A stretch of 64,000 nucleotides of DNA from Streptomyces sp. TLI_053 (GCF_900105395.1 NZ_LT629775.1:744001-808000); one strand, 5' to 3'; positions 49,542 through 61,462 are shown, counted from the first letter of the stretch. Notes: generated from the sequence alone by a model not told the origin. Made by a program: numbers and translations.

Positions 49542-51052
49542 CAGAACAGGCCCTTCGGGAGGGTCTCGTCGAAGTCCCGGACGGCCTGGGTGTCGACGGC
49601 CGGGAACAGTTCGTCGAGGTCGGTGGCCCGCAGCTCGGCCAGGTCCGCCGCGGCGGTCAGGAAGCGGTCCTGGTCGGCGGGGGTGACCAGGCCGTCGGTG
49701 AGGGTGCGGAACTTGCGCTGGTAGGCGGGCCGGTCGAAGGGGCGGGCGCCCGCCGGGTGGGCGTCGGCGACGGCGAGTTCGTCCTCGACGACGGTGCCGT
49801 CGTCGAGAGTGACGACCACGCGGCCGCCGAAGGCCCGGTGCTGCGGGTCGGGGTGGTGGTAGCGGCGGGTCCACTCCGGGTCCTCGACGGTGGTGATCCT
49901 CCGCCAGAGCGCGACGGTCCCGGGGCGTGCGGCCCGCTCGGGGGCGTAGGAGCGCTCGTGGTGCCAGGCGCCGTCCTCCAGGGCGACCGCGAGGATGTAG
50001 GGGATCGAGTGGTCGAGGGTCTCGCGGCTGGCGGTGGGGTCGTACTTCTGCGGGTCGTTCGCGCCGGAGCCGATGACGTGGTGGGTGTGGTGGCTGGTGT
50101 GCAGGACCACCGAGCGCACCCGCTCCAGGGGGCCGGTCTTCTCGCGCATCCGGCGGGCCAGGTCGATGATCGCCTGGGCCTGGTACTCGGCGGAGTGCTC
50201 CTTGGTGTAGGTGTCCAGGATCGCCCGGCGCGCCTCGCCGGCCTCGGGCAGCAGCACGGTGTAGTCGGAGCCGGGTCCGTCGAGCATCCGGGCGAGGAAG
50301 CCGTCCTCGCCCTCGTAGATCGGGGAGGGCGAGGTCTCGCCGCGCATCGCCCGGTCGACGGCCTCGATCGCGGCCTTGCCGGCGAACGCCGGGGCGTACG
50401 CCTTCCAGCTGGAGATCTCGCCCTTGCGGGACTGCCGGGTCGCGGTGGTGGTGTGCACCGCCTGCTGGACGGCCTGGTAGGTGACCTCGGTCGGCAGTCG
50501 CAGCAGGGTGCCGATCCCGCAGGCGGTGGCCGCGCTCAGGTGCGCCACGTGGTCGATCCGGTGCTCGTGCAGGCAGATGCCCTTCACCAGGGCGACGTGC
50601 ACCTCGTAGGCGGCGACGATGCCGCGCAGCAGGTCGGCACCGGTGCGGCCGGTGTGCTGGGCGACGGCGAGCAGCGGCGGGATGTTGTCGCCCGGGTGGG
50701 AGTAGTCCGCGGCGAGGTAGGTGTCGTGGAAGTCCAGTTCGCGCACCGCCGTGCCGTTGGCCCACGCCGCCCACTCCGGCGAGACCCGCACCAGGCTGCC
50801 GAACACCCGGGCACCCGGCGCGGCGTGGTGGACGTGGGCGTGCGCCTGGGCCCGGGCCACCGCCACCGGGCGCCGCAGCAGCGAGGCGACCGCCACGGAG
50901 GCGTTGTCGATCACCCGGTTGACCGCCATCGCGGCGCTCTCGGGATCCAGCTCCTCGGTGCCGGCGGCGACGGCGGCGAGCTTCCAGGCGAGCTGCTCCT
51001 CGCGCGGCAGCCGGTCGGCACTCGGGTGGACACGGACGTGGTGCTCGATCAC
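49541..51052 (-). CDS. prpD: 2-methylcitrate dehydratase
   Basis: A 503-residue MmgE/PrpD-family dehydratase that converts 2-methylcitrate to 2-methylaconitate. Family motifs include [47 protein letters not shown] and [16 protein letters not shown] 51052 has AGGAG 6 nt upstream; the longer open frame upstream is non-coding spacer. A PrpR-like box lies 120 bp upstream. It is the first gene of the operon. Confidence 0.92.
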   Translation of the reverse strand: MIEHHVRVHPSADRLPREEQLAWKLAAVAAGTEELDPESAAMAVNRVIDNASVAVASLLRRPVAVARAQAHAHVHHAAPGARVFGSLVRVSPEWAAWANGTAVRELDFHDTYLAADYSHPGDNIPPLLAVAQHTGRTGADLLRGIVAAYEVHVALVKGICLHEHRIDHVAHLSAATACGIGTLLRLPTEVTYQAVQQAVHTTTATRQSRKGEISSWKAYAPAFAGKAAIEAVDRAMRGETSPSPIYEGEDGFLARMLDGPGSDYTVLLPEAGEARRAILDTYTKEHSAEYQAQAIIDLARRMREKTGPLERVRSVVLHTSHHTHHVIGSGANDPQKYDPTASRETLDHSIPYILAVALEDGAWHHERSYAPERAARPGTVALWRRITTVEDPEWTRRYHHPDPQHRAFGGRVVVTLDDGTVVEDELAVADAHPAGARPFDRPAYQRKFRTLTDGLVTPADQDRFLTAAADLAELRATDLDELFPAVDTQAVRDFDETLPKGLF

Positions 51053-51134
51053 GGGGGCTCCTCGTGGGCGTCGGAACGGTTCCGGGCTTGTGCGGTCGAG
51101 CCTGCCCGCCGGAGCGCCGATGATCCAGCAGGCC

Positions 51135-51182
51135 AATCTGTCGAATCCGTACACGGCCGAGCTGTGAATCTGCGAATCCTGC
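51135..51182. promoter_or_regulatory. PrpR-like boxes between prpD and cbiZ
   Basis: TGCGAATCCTGC (51171-51182) is one base from the box upstream of prpR, and CTGTCGAATCCG (51138-51149) is a near copy with an added T. They lie in the prpD promoter region and could also affect the divergent cbiZ. Confidence 0.5.
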
Positions 51183-51269
51183 GGACCGTTAGGATCCCCA
51201 CGAACCCCTCGCCCGGTCGTCACCGGCGCCTCCTGGAGGCGGAAGGGCCCGGATTCCCGACCTTCCGAG

Positions 51270-52046
51270 GTGAGCACAGCGGACAGCTCCGTGCAGGAGA
51301 CCCAGCGGCCCGTGGTCCAGCGACGCGCCCGGTCCGAGGACGGCTCGTGCCGTCACCATGTGGTGTGGCGGGCCGGCCCGGGGTGGCGGATGGTCAGCAG
51401 CGCGGTGCTGGGCGGCGGGACCGGCGAGCGCGGCTGGGTGCTGAACGCGCAGGTCCGGGCCGGTTACGACCGGATGGACCCCGACCGGCACCTGGCGGAG
51501 CTGGCGCGGGCCGAGGGGCTGCGCGGGCCCGGCGTCGGTCTGATGACGGCCGCGGAGGTCGACGACTGCACCTGGTCGGAGGACGGGGGCGCCGTCGCCC
51601 TGGTGACGACCGGCATCGGCGTGCCGACCTGGGCCGCCGCGCCGCCGGTCGTCCCGGCGCCCGCCCAGTACGTGCCCGGCACGATCAACATCCTCGCGGT
51701 CGTACCGGCACCGGTGTCCGACGCCGGTCTGGTGAACCTGCTGGCGACGGCCACCGAGGCCAAGGTGCAGGCGCTCCTGGACGCCGGGTACGACTGTTCC
51801 GGTACGCCGTCCGACGCGGTGTGCGTGGCCGTCCGCAGCCCGGTCGACGGCGGGCCGGCCGACCCGTTCGGCGGGCCGCGGTCGGTGTGGGGCGCCAGAC
51901 TGGCCCGGGCCGTGCACCGGGCCGTGCGGGACGGGGCGGAACGCGATCGCGACCGCCGGGCCCGCGGACCGGCCGCGCCGCACCAGGGGCCGCGACCGGA
52001 GTGCGGCTGCGAGAACGTCCTGCTGGCCGGCCGCCTCACCGGGTGA
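51270..52046 (+). CDS. cbiZ: Adenosylcobinamide amidohydrolase
   Basis: A 258-residue CbiZ-family enzyme, which removes the aminopropanol side chain from adenosylcobinamide to give cobyric acid and so salvages imported incomplete corrinoids. Family motifs are [38 protein letters not shown] and [13 protein letters not shown] 51270 begins shortly after a weak purine-rich stretch; GGAGG lies about 36 nt upstream, so a slightly different start is possible. It is divergent from prpD. Function fits the B12 uptake genes 14 kb away; no riboswitch is visible in front. Confidence 0.88.
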   Translation: MSTADSSVQETQRPVVQRRARSEDGSCRHHVVWRAGPGWRMVSSAVLGGGTGERGWVLNAQVRAGYDRMDPDRHLAELARAEGLRGPGVGLMTAAEVDDCTWSEDGGAVALVTTGIGVPTWAAAPPVVPAPAQYVPGTINILAVVPAPVSDAGLVNLLATATEAKVQALLDAGYDCSGTPSDAVCVAVRSPVDGGPADPFGGPRSVWGARLARAVHRAVRDGAERDRDRRARGPAAPHQGPRPECGCENVLLAGRLTG

Positions 52047-52270
52047 GCGGCCCGAGGAGGTCCGGTCGCGTCCCTCGGGCCCCTCGCACGCGTCCCACAG
52101 CCGTGGCCCCGGGTCGCATTGCGCTTCCGACCCGCCCTCCGCGCCCCTCGGGGACCTCTCCCACCGGTACCGACAGGTCCCTCGGCAACCGCACCGGTCA
52201 GTGCCGCCCCGCTCTCCGCCGGAGGCACGAGAAGGGGCCGCCGACCAGGAGAATGGTGCGGCACAGTCCA

Positions 52271-52290
52271 CCGGAAGTACCCGGAAGTAC
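52271..52290 (+). repeat. Tandem 10-bp repeat in the permease leader
   Basis: CCGGAAGTAC occurs twice in tandem 20 nt before the NCS2 permease start, possibly providing GGAAG ribosome-binding or regulatory sequence. No pyrimidine-attenuator structure is evident in this spacer. Confidence 0.7.
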
Positions 52291-52309
52291 AGAGAAAGCG
52301 AACCCCCAC

Positions 52310-53740
52310 ATGGATCTCGGCGTGCGCTGGAAGCTGCACGGTGACGGGCGTACGCCCGCACCGGGAGCGGTCGTCCGTCCCGACGAACGGCTCTCCTGGC
52401 CCAGGACGGCGGGGCTGGGTGCCCAGCACGTGGTGGCCATGTTCGGCGCGAGCTTCGTGGCACCCGTACTGATGGGGCTGGACCCCAACCTGGCGATCAT
52501 GATGTCCGGCGTCGCGACCGTGGTCTTCCTGCTCGCCACCCGGGGGCGGGTGCCCAGCTACCTCGGCTGCTCGCTCTCCTTCGTCGGCGTGGCCGCGGTG
52601 ATCCGGGCCCAGGGCGGGACCAGTGCGACCGTCACCGGCGCCGTGTTCGTCGTGGGCGCGGTGCTGTTCCTGGTGGGCCTGGCCGTCCAGTGGTTCGGGG
52701 CGCGGATCATCCACGCCGCGATGCCGCCGATCGTCACCGGCGCCGTGGTCATGCTGATCGGCTTCAACCTCGCGCCCGTGACCGCCTCGACCTATTGGCC
52801 GCAGGACCAATGGACGGCGCTGCTGGTGATGCTGTTCACCGGGCTGGCCGTGGTGTGCCTGCGCGGCTTCTGGTCACGGGTGGCGATCTTCCTCGGACTG
52901 CTCTTCGGCTACGCGATCTCCTGGCTGTTCGACCGGGTCTTCGGGAAGATCCACTCGGTGGACGCGGGCGGGCAGCTCACCGACCACTGGCGGCTGGACC
53001 TGTCCGGCGTCGGCTCGGCGGACTGGATCGGACTGCCCACCTTCCACGGCCCCTCGTTCGAGTGGTCCGCGATCCTGGTGGCACTGCCCGTGGTGATCGC
53101 GCTGGTCGCCGAGAACGCCGGGCACATCAAGGCCGTCGGCGAGATGACCGGCCGCAACCTGGACGACCGGCTCGGCACCGCGATCTCGGCCGACGGCGTC
53201 GGCTCGATGCTGTCCACCGCGCTCGGCGGACCGCCGAACACCACCTACTCCGAGAACATCGGCGTCATGGCCGCGACCCGGGTGTACTCCACCGCCGCCT
53301 ACTGGGCCGCGGCCGGCTTCGCCCTGCTGTTCGGCATCTGCCCGAAGTTCGGTGCCGTGGTCGCCGCGATCCCCGGCGGGGTGCTCGGCGGCATCACCGT
53401 CATCCTCTACGGCATGATCGGCCTGCTCGGCGCGCAGATCTGGGTCAAGTCCGGGGTCGACCTGCGCAACCCGTTGAACCTGGTGCCGGCCGCCGCGGGC
53501 ATCATCATCGGCATCGGCAACGTCACCCTGAAGTTCACCGACACCTTCAGCCTCAGCGGGATCGCCCTGGGCACCCTGGTGGTCATCACCGGCTACCACG
53601 TGCTGCGGGCCCTGGCCCCGGCGCACCTCAGGACGCAGGAACCGCTGCTCGACTCGGGCACCTCCTCCTACGACGCGGACGCGGGCCCGGCCGGGGAACC
53701 GGGCGAGGAGCCGGGCGGGGCCCGGCGACTCTCGCCGTAG
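52310..53740 (+). CDS. uraA: NCS2-family uracil/xanthine permease
   Basis: A 476-residue nucleobase transporter with about 14 membrane segments. NCS2 signatures include GAQHVVAMFGASFVAPVLMG near the N-terminus, ENAGHIKAVGEMTGRN and TALGGPPNTTYSENIGVMAATRVYS, the latter two lining the substrate site. The Glu in AENAGH and the NTTYSEN loop favour uracil-type substrates. The ATG at 52310 has only a weak purine stretch upstream. The C-terminus is an acidic Gly/Pro tail. Confidence 0.9.
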   Translation: MDLGVRWKLHGDGRTPAPGAVVRPDERLSWPRTAGLGAQHVVAMFGASFVAPVLMGLDPNLAIMMSGVATVVFLLATRGRVPSYLGCSLSFVGVAAVIRAQGGTSATVTGAVFVVGAVLFLVGLAVQWFGARIIHAAMPPIVTGAVVMLIGFNLAPVTASTYWPQDQWTALLVMLFTGLAVVCLRGFWSRVAIFLGLLFGYAISWLFDRVFGKIHSVDAGGQLTDHWRLDLSGVGSADWIGLPTFHGPSFEWSAILVALPVVIALVAENAGHIKAVGEMTGRNLDDRLGTAISADGVGSMLSTALGGPPNTTYSENIGVMAATRVYSTAAYWAAAGFALLFGICPKFGAVVAAIPGGVLGGITVILYGMIGLLGAQIWVKSGVDLRNPLNLVPAAAGIIIGIGNVTLKFTDTFSLSGIALGTLVVITGYHVLRALAPAHLRTQEPLLDSGTSSYDADAGPAGEPGEEPGGARRLSP

Positions 53741-53804
53741 CGGTCCGCCCCCTCGTCCCCGTGCCGTTCCCGTGCCGTTCCCGCGGGTGACCGCCCCCGG
53801 TCGA

Positions 53805-53832
53805 CCGCCCCCCGGCCGACCGGGGGGGGTGG
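53805..53832 (+). terminator. Possible terminator after the permease
   Basis: CCGCCCCCCGG faces CCGGGGGGGG across a 4-nt loop. The homopolymer runs make the exact pairing register uncertain, but it is positioned to end the permease transcript. Confidence 0.4.
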
Positions 53833-53976
53833 CCGGCCGGGGGCGTTGCCCGAAAGGGCCACGCCCGGCCCGCCCGGCTGGTCCCACAGGGCGTCAGATG
53901 GTCGAATCGCTCCGCACGTCCGGTCCGACCACCCGGTCGGCCTCCGACTCCGACGACTCGTCCACCCGGGAGTGAC

Positions 53977-54708
53977 ATGCCGTCTTCGCCCCACCACCAC
54001 CGGACCACCGCCGGGATCGTGGCGCTCAGCGCGTTCGCGATCACCTGCGGCACCGCCGTCGCGGGCAGCTCCGCCACCGCCGCGGCCACCGTCCTGTGGA
54101 CCCCGAGCACCGACAAGGGCCCTTCCTCCTTCGCCGGAGTGCAATGCGCGGAAGGGAAGTTCGGTCTCGTGAAGGACCCGGCCAAGGGCAGCGTGTGGCG
54201 GGCGTTCCAGGCCGCCGGCGAGGAACGCTGCGAGACGCTCGGCCCGAACCTGAAGGAGGGCAGCACCTTCTACCTCGGCTGGTCCTCCAAACTGAACATC
54301 AAGGACAACAACAGCCGCTACGTGTTCCAGCTCAAGTGCTCGCCGAGCGCCGGCACGGCGAACCACCCGATCGAGATCGACGCCACCAACGGGCGCATCC
54401 GCCTCCAGGAGTGGGACACCCACCACGTGGCGCACACCTTGTGGACCGCGCCGACCAGCAACAACCAGTGGCACTCCTACGCCCTGAAGATCCGGCTCGG
54501 CCGGACCAACGGCACCATCGACTTCTGGTTCGACGGGGTGAAGCAGACCTTCACCACCGGCTCCGGCACCTTCAAGGGCACCACCTGGGACGGTGACCGC
54601 AACTACCTCAAGTGGGGCTCCTACCACCAGTCCACGGGGAACGCGACGAACACGTTCACCAGCCCGATCATGGCGACCACCCTCCAGGCGGCCACCGCCG
54701 GCTCCTGA
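53977..54708 (+). CDS. Secreted polysaccharide-lyase-like beta-jelly-roll protein
   Basis: A 243-residue exported protein: signal peptide about 1-36, then a beta-rich domain with FYLGWSSKLNIKDNNSRYVF, QWHSYALKIRLGRTNGTIDF and a late LKWGSYHQ. This pattern fits the heparin-lyase-I/glucuronan-lyase-like fold (Pfam Polysacc_lyase). It probably cleaves or binds an acidic polysaccharide outside the cell. ATG 53977 has GGGAG upstream. Catalytic residues are not assigned. Confidence 0.75.
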   Translation: MPSSPHHHRTTAGIVALSAFAITCGTAVAGSSATAAATVLWTPSTDKGPSSFAGVQCAEGKFGLVKDPAKGSVWRAFQAAGEERCETLGPNLKEGSTFYLGWSSKLNIKDNNSRYVFQLKCSPSAGTANHPIEIDATNGRIRLQEWDTHHVAHTLWTAPTSNNQWHSYALKIRLGRTNGTIDFWFDGVKQTFTTGSGTFKGTTWDGDRNYLKWGSYHQSTGNATNTFTSPIMATTLQAATAGS

Positions 54709-54851
54709 CCCGGGGCCCGGCAGATCCGGGCCCGACACACCGTCTCCCGGCTCCCGACCCGGGGCCCGGCGATCGGCCGGGGGCGGGACACGGCCCGGCG
54801 GACCGTCCGGCCTGCGCCGCTCCCGGCCCTCGGCTGCCTAGGGTCGGCAGG

Positions 54852-55487
54852 ATGACGACCCCGACAGCCCCGGAGCCCCTGCTCGGCAGGCCGGAACGGC
54901 TGATCGCGCTGGCCGACGGCGTCTACGCCATCGCGATCACCCTGCTCGCCATCGACATCAAGCTCCCGGATGGCCTCGATTCCGCCGAGTTCCACCGCCA
55001 GCTGCACGAGCTCCTCCCCCAGGTCGGCGCGTACGCCCTGAGCTTCCTCGTCCTCGCGGCCTTCTGGCGCGACCACCACCGCCTGTTCCTCGGCGTCCGC
55101 CAGGTGGACGGCCTGGTGATCCGGCTGACGCTGTTCGGCCTGGGGGTGGCGGCGCTGCTCCCCTTCCCCACCTCCCTCATCGCCGAGTACGGGCGCGAAC
55201 CCTCGGCCGTCGCCATCTACTCCGCGGCCGTCGCCGTCCTCGGCAGCACCCAGTTCACACTGCTGCTCGTGGTGTGGAGGCGCCCGTGGCTCCGGGCGGC
55301 GCCACTGCCGGACCGGGAGGCCCATGCATATCTGGCGGACCTCGGGGCGACGGTGGTCGTCTTCGCCGCCACGGCGCCGCTGAGCTTCCTCATCGGGTCC
55401 CGGGTCGTGTGGGGCTGGCTGGTCCTGCTGCCGCTGAAGGTCGCCATCGGGCGCTGGAGCACGCGGGTCAGCCGGTCGGACGTGTGA
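54852..55487 (+). CDS. TMEM175-family (DUF1211) potassium channel-like protein
   Basis: A 211-residue membrane protein with about six hydrophobic segments. The first helix begins RLIALADGVYAIAITLLAI, the TMEM175 RxxxFSDG motif with Leu-Ala in place of Phe-Ser. Bacterial homologues form potassium channels. The spacer before it contains a repeated GACCCGGGGCCCGGC that may form a terminator for the upstream lyase-like gene. Confidence 0.82.
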   Translation: MTTPTAPEPLLGRPERLIALADGVYAIAITLLAIDIKLPDGLDSAEFHRQLHELLPQVGAYALSFLVLAAFWRDHHRLFLGVRQVDGLVIRLTLFGLGVAALLPFPTSLIAEYGREPSAVAIYSAAVAVLGSTQFTLLLVVWRRPWLRAAPLPDREAHAYLADLGATVVVFAATAPLSFLIGSRVVWGWLVLLPLKVAIGRWSTRVSRSDV

Positions 55488-55721
55488 CCGCGCCCGCGCC
55501 GGGGGCATTTCGGGTACGGCGGGTGACGGCGTCGGGTACGGCGGGTGAGCGCTGTGGCCCGGACCACCCGGCGCCGCCTCCGGGGCCCGCCCGGGAGCGC
55601 GGTTTCCGCACCCGCCGGAACCGGGCCGCCACTCCTCGTCGACCGTGTGCCCGGCCTCACAGGCCCGCCGACGTGGCCCAGGCCACTTCCGACCGGTATT
55701 CGATCTTGAAAATCGGGGCAT

Positions 55722-55975
55722 TTGCCTTCAAATCAACCCATTCTCATGATCCATACCCACGGTAACCCCCCGCTGACGTGGCTAAACCTCCGAATCCTTG
55801 AAACACCACCCCCACCCCCGTAACTTCGAATGCGTTGCACCGAACGAGCCGCTCACCAGGGCCTCACCGCCCCGGAGCCCGCACGGTGCCCGACCACGCG
55901 AGCGTCGCGTCCCGAAACCACTCCCTCCCCGGGGCCTGGTTCCGCACGCCCGCATCCCGCTCCGAAAGGAACCGC
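55722..55975 (+). promoter_or_regulatory. Promoter and long leader of the Rpf-like gene
   Basis: TTGCCT (55722-55727) and CATGAT (55745-55750), 17 bp apart, form a promoter in an AT-rich stretch, giving a leader of about 220 nt. Rpf genes of related organisms are controlled by a c-di-AMP riboswitch in such leaders. I could not match the conserved ydaO-type core here by eye, so riboswitch identity is only a hypothesis. The region from 55488 holds no gene. Confidence 0.4.
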
Positions 55976-56365
55976 ATGACCTTCCGTAACGAGACCGCCA
56001 CCGCCACCACCGCCACCAAGCGCCGCAACCGCGTCCGGATGGCACTCATGGCCGGGGCCCTCACCGCCCTGCCGGTGGCCGGCCTCGTCACGGCGAACGC
56101 CGCCTCCGCCGCCCCCGCCACCGTCTGGGACAAGGTCGCCGCCTGCGAGGCCACCGGCAACTGGGCCATCAACTCCGGCAACGGCTTCTACGGCGGCCTG
56201 CAGTTCACCAGCTCCACCTGGGCCGCCTTCGGCGGCACCGCCTACGCCCCCCAGGCCCACCAGGCCACCAAGGCCCAGCAGATCTCCGTCGGCGAGAAGG
56301 TCCTCGCCGCCCAGGGCCCCGGCGCCTGGCCCGTCTGCTCCGTCAAGGCCGGCCTCACCAAGTAA
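55976..56365 (+). CDS. Resuscitation-promoting-factor-like transglycosylase
   Basis: A 129-residue exported protein: signal peptide about 1-46, then a complete Rpf domain ([37 protein letters not shown], and a second Cys in WPVCSV). The catalytic Glu is in CEATGNW. It cleaves peptidoglycan during spore germination and outgrowth. There is no LysM or other wall-binding module, so it is a minimal Rpf. ATG 55976 has GAAAGGAACC upstream. Confidence 0.9.
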   Translation: MTFRNETATATTATKRRNRVRMALMAGALTALPVAGLVTANAASAAPATVWDKVAACEATGNWAINSGNGFYGGLQFTSSTWAAFGGTAYAPQAHQATKAQQISVGEKVLAAQGPGAWPVCSVKAGLTK

Positions 56366-56406
56366 CACCCCCGCCCCCACCACCACCGGGGGCCGCACCA
56401 CGACAC

Positions 56407-56462
56407 ACGCCGCTGACACCCGACCACCCCCACCACGGGGGAAGGTCCGGTATCAGCGGCGT
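56407..56462. terminator. Terminator between Rpf-like gene and katG
   Basis: ACGCCGCTGA (56407-56416) pairs with TCAGCGGCGT (56453-56462), with some extension inward, enclosing a long C/A-rich loop. It lies between convergent genes. Confidence 0.6.
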
Positions 56463-56523
56463 CGTGCGTTCCCGGGCCGGACCGTCCGCCGGTCGGCCTC
56501 GCACCGGCCGGCCGGACGGCCGC

Positions 56524-58803
<2,280 letters not shown>

Positions 58804-58869
58804 TCACCGGACGGGGCGGAGGCACGGCACGCGGCCGACGGGCGGCGCCCGGCGGCGCCGGCGCCGGGC

Positions 58870-59301
58870 TCAGGACCCGTCGGCGAGCCCGGCGCGCAGC
58901 ACGTCGAGCCGGGCGGCGGCGCGGGCGGCCCAGCCGTCGCGCAGCTCCAGCGGCACGGTGACGGTGACACCGCTCTGCACCGGGTCGCGGATCTCGACCA
59001 CGAACGGGTCGGCGGCGTGCAGCCGCAGGTAGGCGCTGCGGCCGGACTCCGGCCAGTCGGTGGCGGCGCCGTCCGGCGGCGTGCCGGCCTCCTCGGCCGC
59101 GGCGCGGGCGGAGAGCCACCCCGCGAGGTCCGCGAGGTCGGCGTCGGTGAGGTGCACCGGCAGCTGCGCGGTGACGAAACCGGTCCTGATCACGATCTCG
59201 GCCTCGTACCGGCCCTCCCGCCGGGCGCGCGCCGTCGGCCCGTCCAGCTCCACCGTGACGTTCCGCGTCCGGTCCGCCAACCTGATGATGTCCCCGCCCA
59301 C
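58870..59301 (-). CDS. DUF5959-like protein
   Basis: A 143-residue protein with no signal peptide or membrane segment. It has beta-strand-rich blocks (VTVELDGP, RYEAEIVIRTGFVTAQLPVHL, YLRLHAADPFVVEIRDP, VTVTVPLELRDGW) like streptomycete DUF5959 proteins, whose function is unknown. GTG 59301 with GGAAGCGGGGAC upstream; a longer in-frame extension is low-complexity and rejected. It lies between GH26 and katG on the same strand. Confidence 0.65.
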   Translation of the reverse strand: MGGDIIRLADRTRNVTVELDGPTARARREGRYEAEIVIRTGFVTAQLPVHLTDADLADLAGWLSARAAAEEAGTPPDGAATDWPESGRSAYLRLHAADPFVVEIRDPVQSGVTVTVPLELRDGWAARAAARLDVLRAGLADGS

Positions 59302-59330
59302 GGTTGTCCCCGCTTCCGTCCGTCCTCGGC

Positions 59331-59382
59331 CGGCCGCCCGCCGCCCCGCTCCCCCGACGGGGACCGGCGCGGCGGGCGGCCG
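59331..59382 (-). terminator. Terminator of the GH26 gene
   Basis: CGGCCGCCCGCCGC (59331-59344) is exactly complementary to 59369-59382, with a 24-nt loop. It lies just downstream of the minus-strand mannanase gene. Confidence 0.7.
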
Positions 59383-59440
59383 CGGTACCGGGATCGTGCC
59401 AGGCCGCACCGACGGCCCGGCCGCCGGGCGGGCGGGCCGG

Positions 59441-61462
59441 TCAGCTCCACCGGCGCAGGGCGTCCAGGTACACGGCGGTACGACCGGTGGCACCCGGTGC
59501 GGGGGTGAGGACCACACCGATCTCCCGCACGTGGGCGGGGTCGGGCACCCCGGCCAGGTCCAGCCGCAGGACCCGCCCGTCCGGGCCGACGGTGACGGCG
59601 GGGCTCTCGGTCCAGCTCCAGCCGGAGGCGTCGCCGGTCCCGGCGCGCACGTACAGCCTGGCCGTGGTGCCGCCCGCCTGCTGCCCCCAGGGCGCGGTGC
59701 CGGCGGCGACGGTGAGCACGGTGGCCCCGGTCAGGTCGACGGGGGCGGTCCGCCCGAGCCGGACGGCGCCCCGCTCGGGCTCGACGTCGGCCTTGAGCGC
59801 GCTGCGGCCCTCGGCCGCTCCCTCGTCGGCGACCGCCCAGGGTCCGGCCGCCGCACCGGACCCGGACCAGCCCTCGGTGCCGTGCTCGAAGCCGGCCAGC
59901 AGGCCGCCGCGCCGCACGTCGTCGAGGTAGACCGCGGACCGGCCGCCCGCCCCGGCCGCGGGGGCGAACTCGACGCCGATCTCGCGGACGTGGGCCCGGT
60001 CCGGGACCCTGGTCAGGTCCAGGACCAGCCGGGTGGACTTGGTGTCGACGGTGACGGCACCCGAGTCCGTCCAGGTCCAGCCCGCGGCGTCGCCGGTGCC
60101 GGTGCGCACGTAGAGCTTGGCGCGGGTGCCGCCCGCCTGGTCGCCCCACGGCGCGGTGCGGGCGTCGACGCTGAGCACGGTGTCGCCGGAGAGGTCGAGC
60201 GGGCCGACCTTGTTCAGGTAGGCGGCGCCGGTGCCGAGGTCCACGTCCGCCTTGAGCGACCCGCTGCCGCGGGCGGACCACTCGGTCACCTGCCACGGGC
60301 CGGCCGCGAGGTGCCAGCCGCTCCAGCCCTGGGTGCCGCTCTCGAAGTCCTGGTAGGACACCGGCGGGTCCTCCGCCGGGGCGGCGGCGAGGTCGACCCC
60401 TCCCCGGTTCACCGTCCACGGGTCGTTCATCAGCTCGGCGCCGTTGACGTTCCGGGCCGGACTCCACTCGTTGTTCCAGGCCAGGAAGTAGGAGGTGCGC
60501 GGGAAGCGCTCGTGCAGCGCCTTCACCCACAGGTCGTAGTCGAAGGTGCCGCCCGCGCCCGCACCGGGGCCGATCTCGGTGAACGCGAACGGCTTGCCGA
60601 GCTCGAGCAGCTTCTCGTAACCGGTGATCGCGGACGGGTCGGCGGTGTAGCAGTCCAGTCCGACCACGTCGGCGTAGGAGCGGCCGACCCAGTAGGCGGT
60701 GGGGTCGGCGGATCCGCAGTTCGGCGCGTACGTCCACAGCAGGTTGTGCAGGCCCTTGGCGGTGGTGAGGTAGTCGTAGGTGCCGCGCCACAGTGCCGCG
60801 AAGTCGGCCGGGTCCTGGCGGCCCCACCAGAACCAGTCCCCGTTCATCTCGTGGAACGGCCGGAACAGCACGGGCACCCCGGCGTCGGACAGTCGCCGCA
60901 ACCCGGCCGCGACGTCGTCGAGTTCGCTCCGCCAGGCCCGGCCGACGGCGGTGGCCGGGTCGGACAGCTGCCGGAACGCCGGCTGCGGCAGCGGAGTCCG
61001 CCACGCGGCGCCCGCCACCGGGTTCGGCAGGTGGACGCTCACCGAGACCAGTCCGCCGCGACCGGCGTGCTCGATCATCTCGGTGTCGCAGCCCGAGTCG
61101 ATCGCGGTCGGCTCCCCGCCGGCGTTCCAGCCGCTCGCGTAGTCGCAGGCGAGGATCGCCGGGAACCGGCCCGTCCGGTCGGCCAGTTCGGTGACGTCCC
61201 GGTACTGGGTGGCGAAGTCCTTTCCGGACCCGGCCGCGGCGCTGCCGCTGTACCCGGCGAAGAATCCGGACGCCGTCCTGTTCCGCAGTCCCCGGTCGGG
61301 CAGGTGCGCGAGCCAGTCCAGCACCGCCCGCGCCTGCGGGCTCGCCCCCGCGTCCACCGGTGGAACGGCGGCCGCCACCGCCACCGGCGCGGCGGCGCTC
61401 CCGCCGCCCAGCACGCTCGCCACCGCGAGCAGGGCCGCGACGGATCGTCGACGCAGCCTCAT
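59441..61462 (-). CDS. Secreted GH26 beta-mannanase with two repeated C-terminal modules
   Basis: A 673-residue exported glycosidase. Signal peptide about 1-32; GH26 domain about 40-360 with acid/base Glu in FHEMNGDW (E205) and nucleophile Glu in FTEIG (E296). Two homologous C-terminal modules follow (about 375-520 and 525-673), each with a GTxGWSG start, APWGxQAGGTxAKLYVRxGTGDAxGW-type core and AHVREIGV end, probably mannan-binding CBMs. It hydrolyses beta-1,4-mannan. ATG 61462 gives a normal signal peptide; an ATG 36 nt upstream is also possible. Confidence 0.9.
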   Translation of the reverse strand: MRLRRRSVAALLAVASVLGGGSAAAPVAVAAAVPPVDAGASPQARAVLDWLAHLPDRGLRNRTASGFFAGYSGSAAAGSGKDFATQYRDVTELADRTGRFPAILACDYASGWNAGGEPTAIDSGCDTEMIEHAGRGGLVSVSVHLPNPVAGAAWRTPLPQPAFRQLSDPATAVGRAWRSELDDVAAGLRRLSDAGVPVLFRPFHEMNGDWFWWGRQDPADFAALWRGTYDYLTTAKGLHNLLWTYAPNCGSADPTAYWVGRSYADVVGLDCYTADPSAITGYEKLLELGKPFAFTEIGPGAGAGGTFDYDLWVKALHERFPRTSYFLAWNNEWSPARNVNGAELMNDPWTVNRGGVDLAAAPAEDPPVSYQDFESGTQGWSGWHLAAGPWQVTEWSARGSGSLKADVDLGTGAAYLNKVGPLDLSGDTVLSVDARTAPWGDQAGGTRAKLYVRTGTGDAAGWTWTDSGAVTVDTKSTRLVLDLTRVPDRAHVREIGVEFAPAAGAGGRSAVYLDDVRRGGLLAGFEHGTEGWSGSGAAAGPWAVADEGAAEGRSALKADVEPERGAVRLGRTAPVDLTGATVLTVAAGTAPWGQQAGGTTARLYVRAGTGDASGWSWTESPAVTVGPDGRVLRLDLAGVPDPAHVREIGVVLTPAPGATGRTAVYLDALRRWS

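Noticed and set aside
51183..51269. Cobalamin riboswitch upstream of cbiZ
   Set aside because: The spacer is too short and lacks the GGGAA/GGTG/ATCC core and the B12 box.
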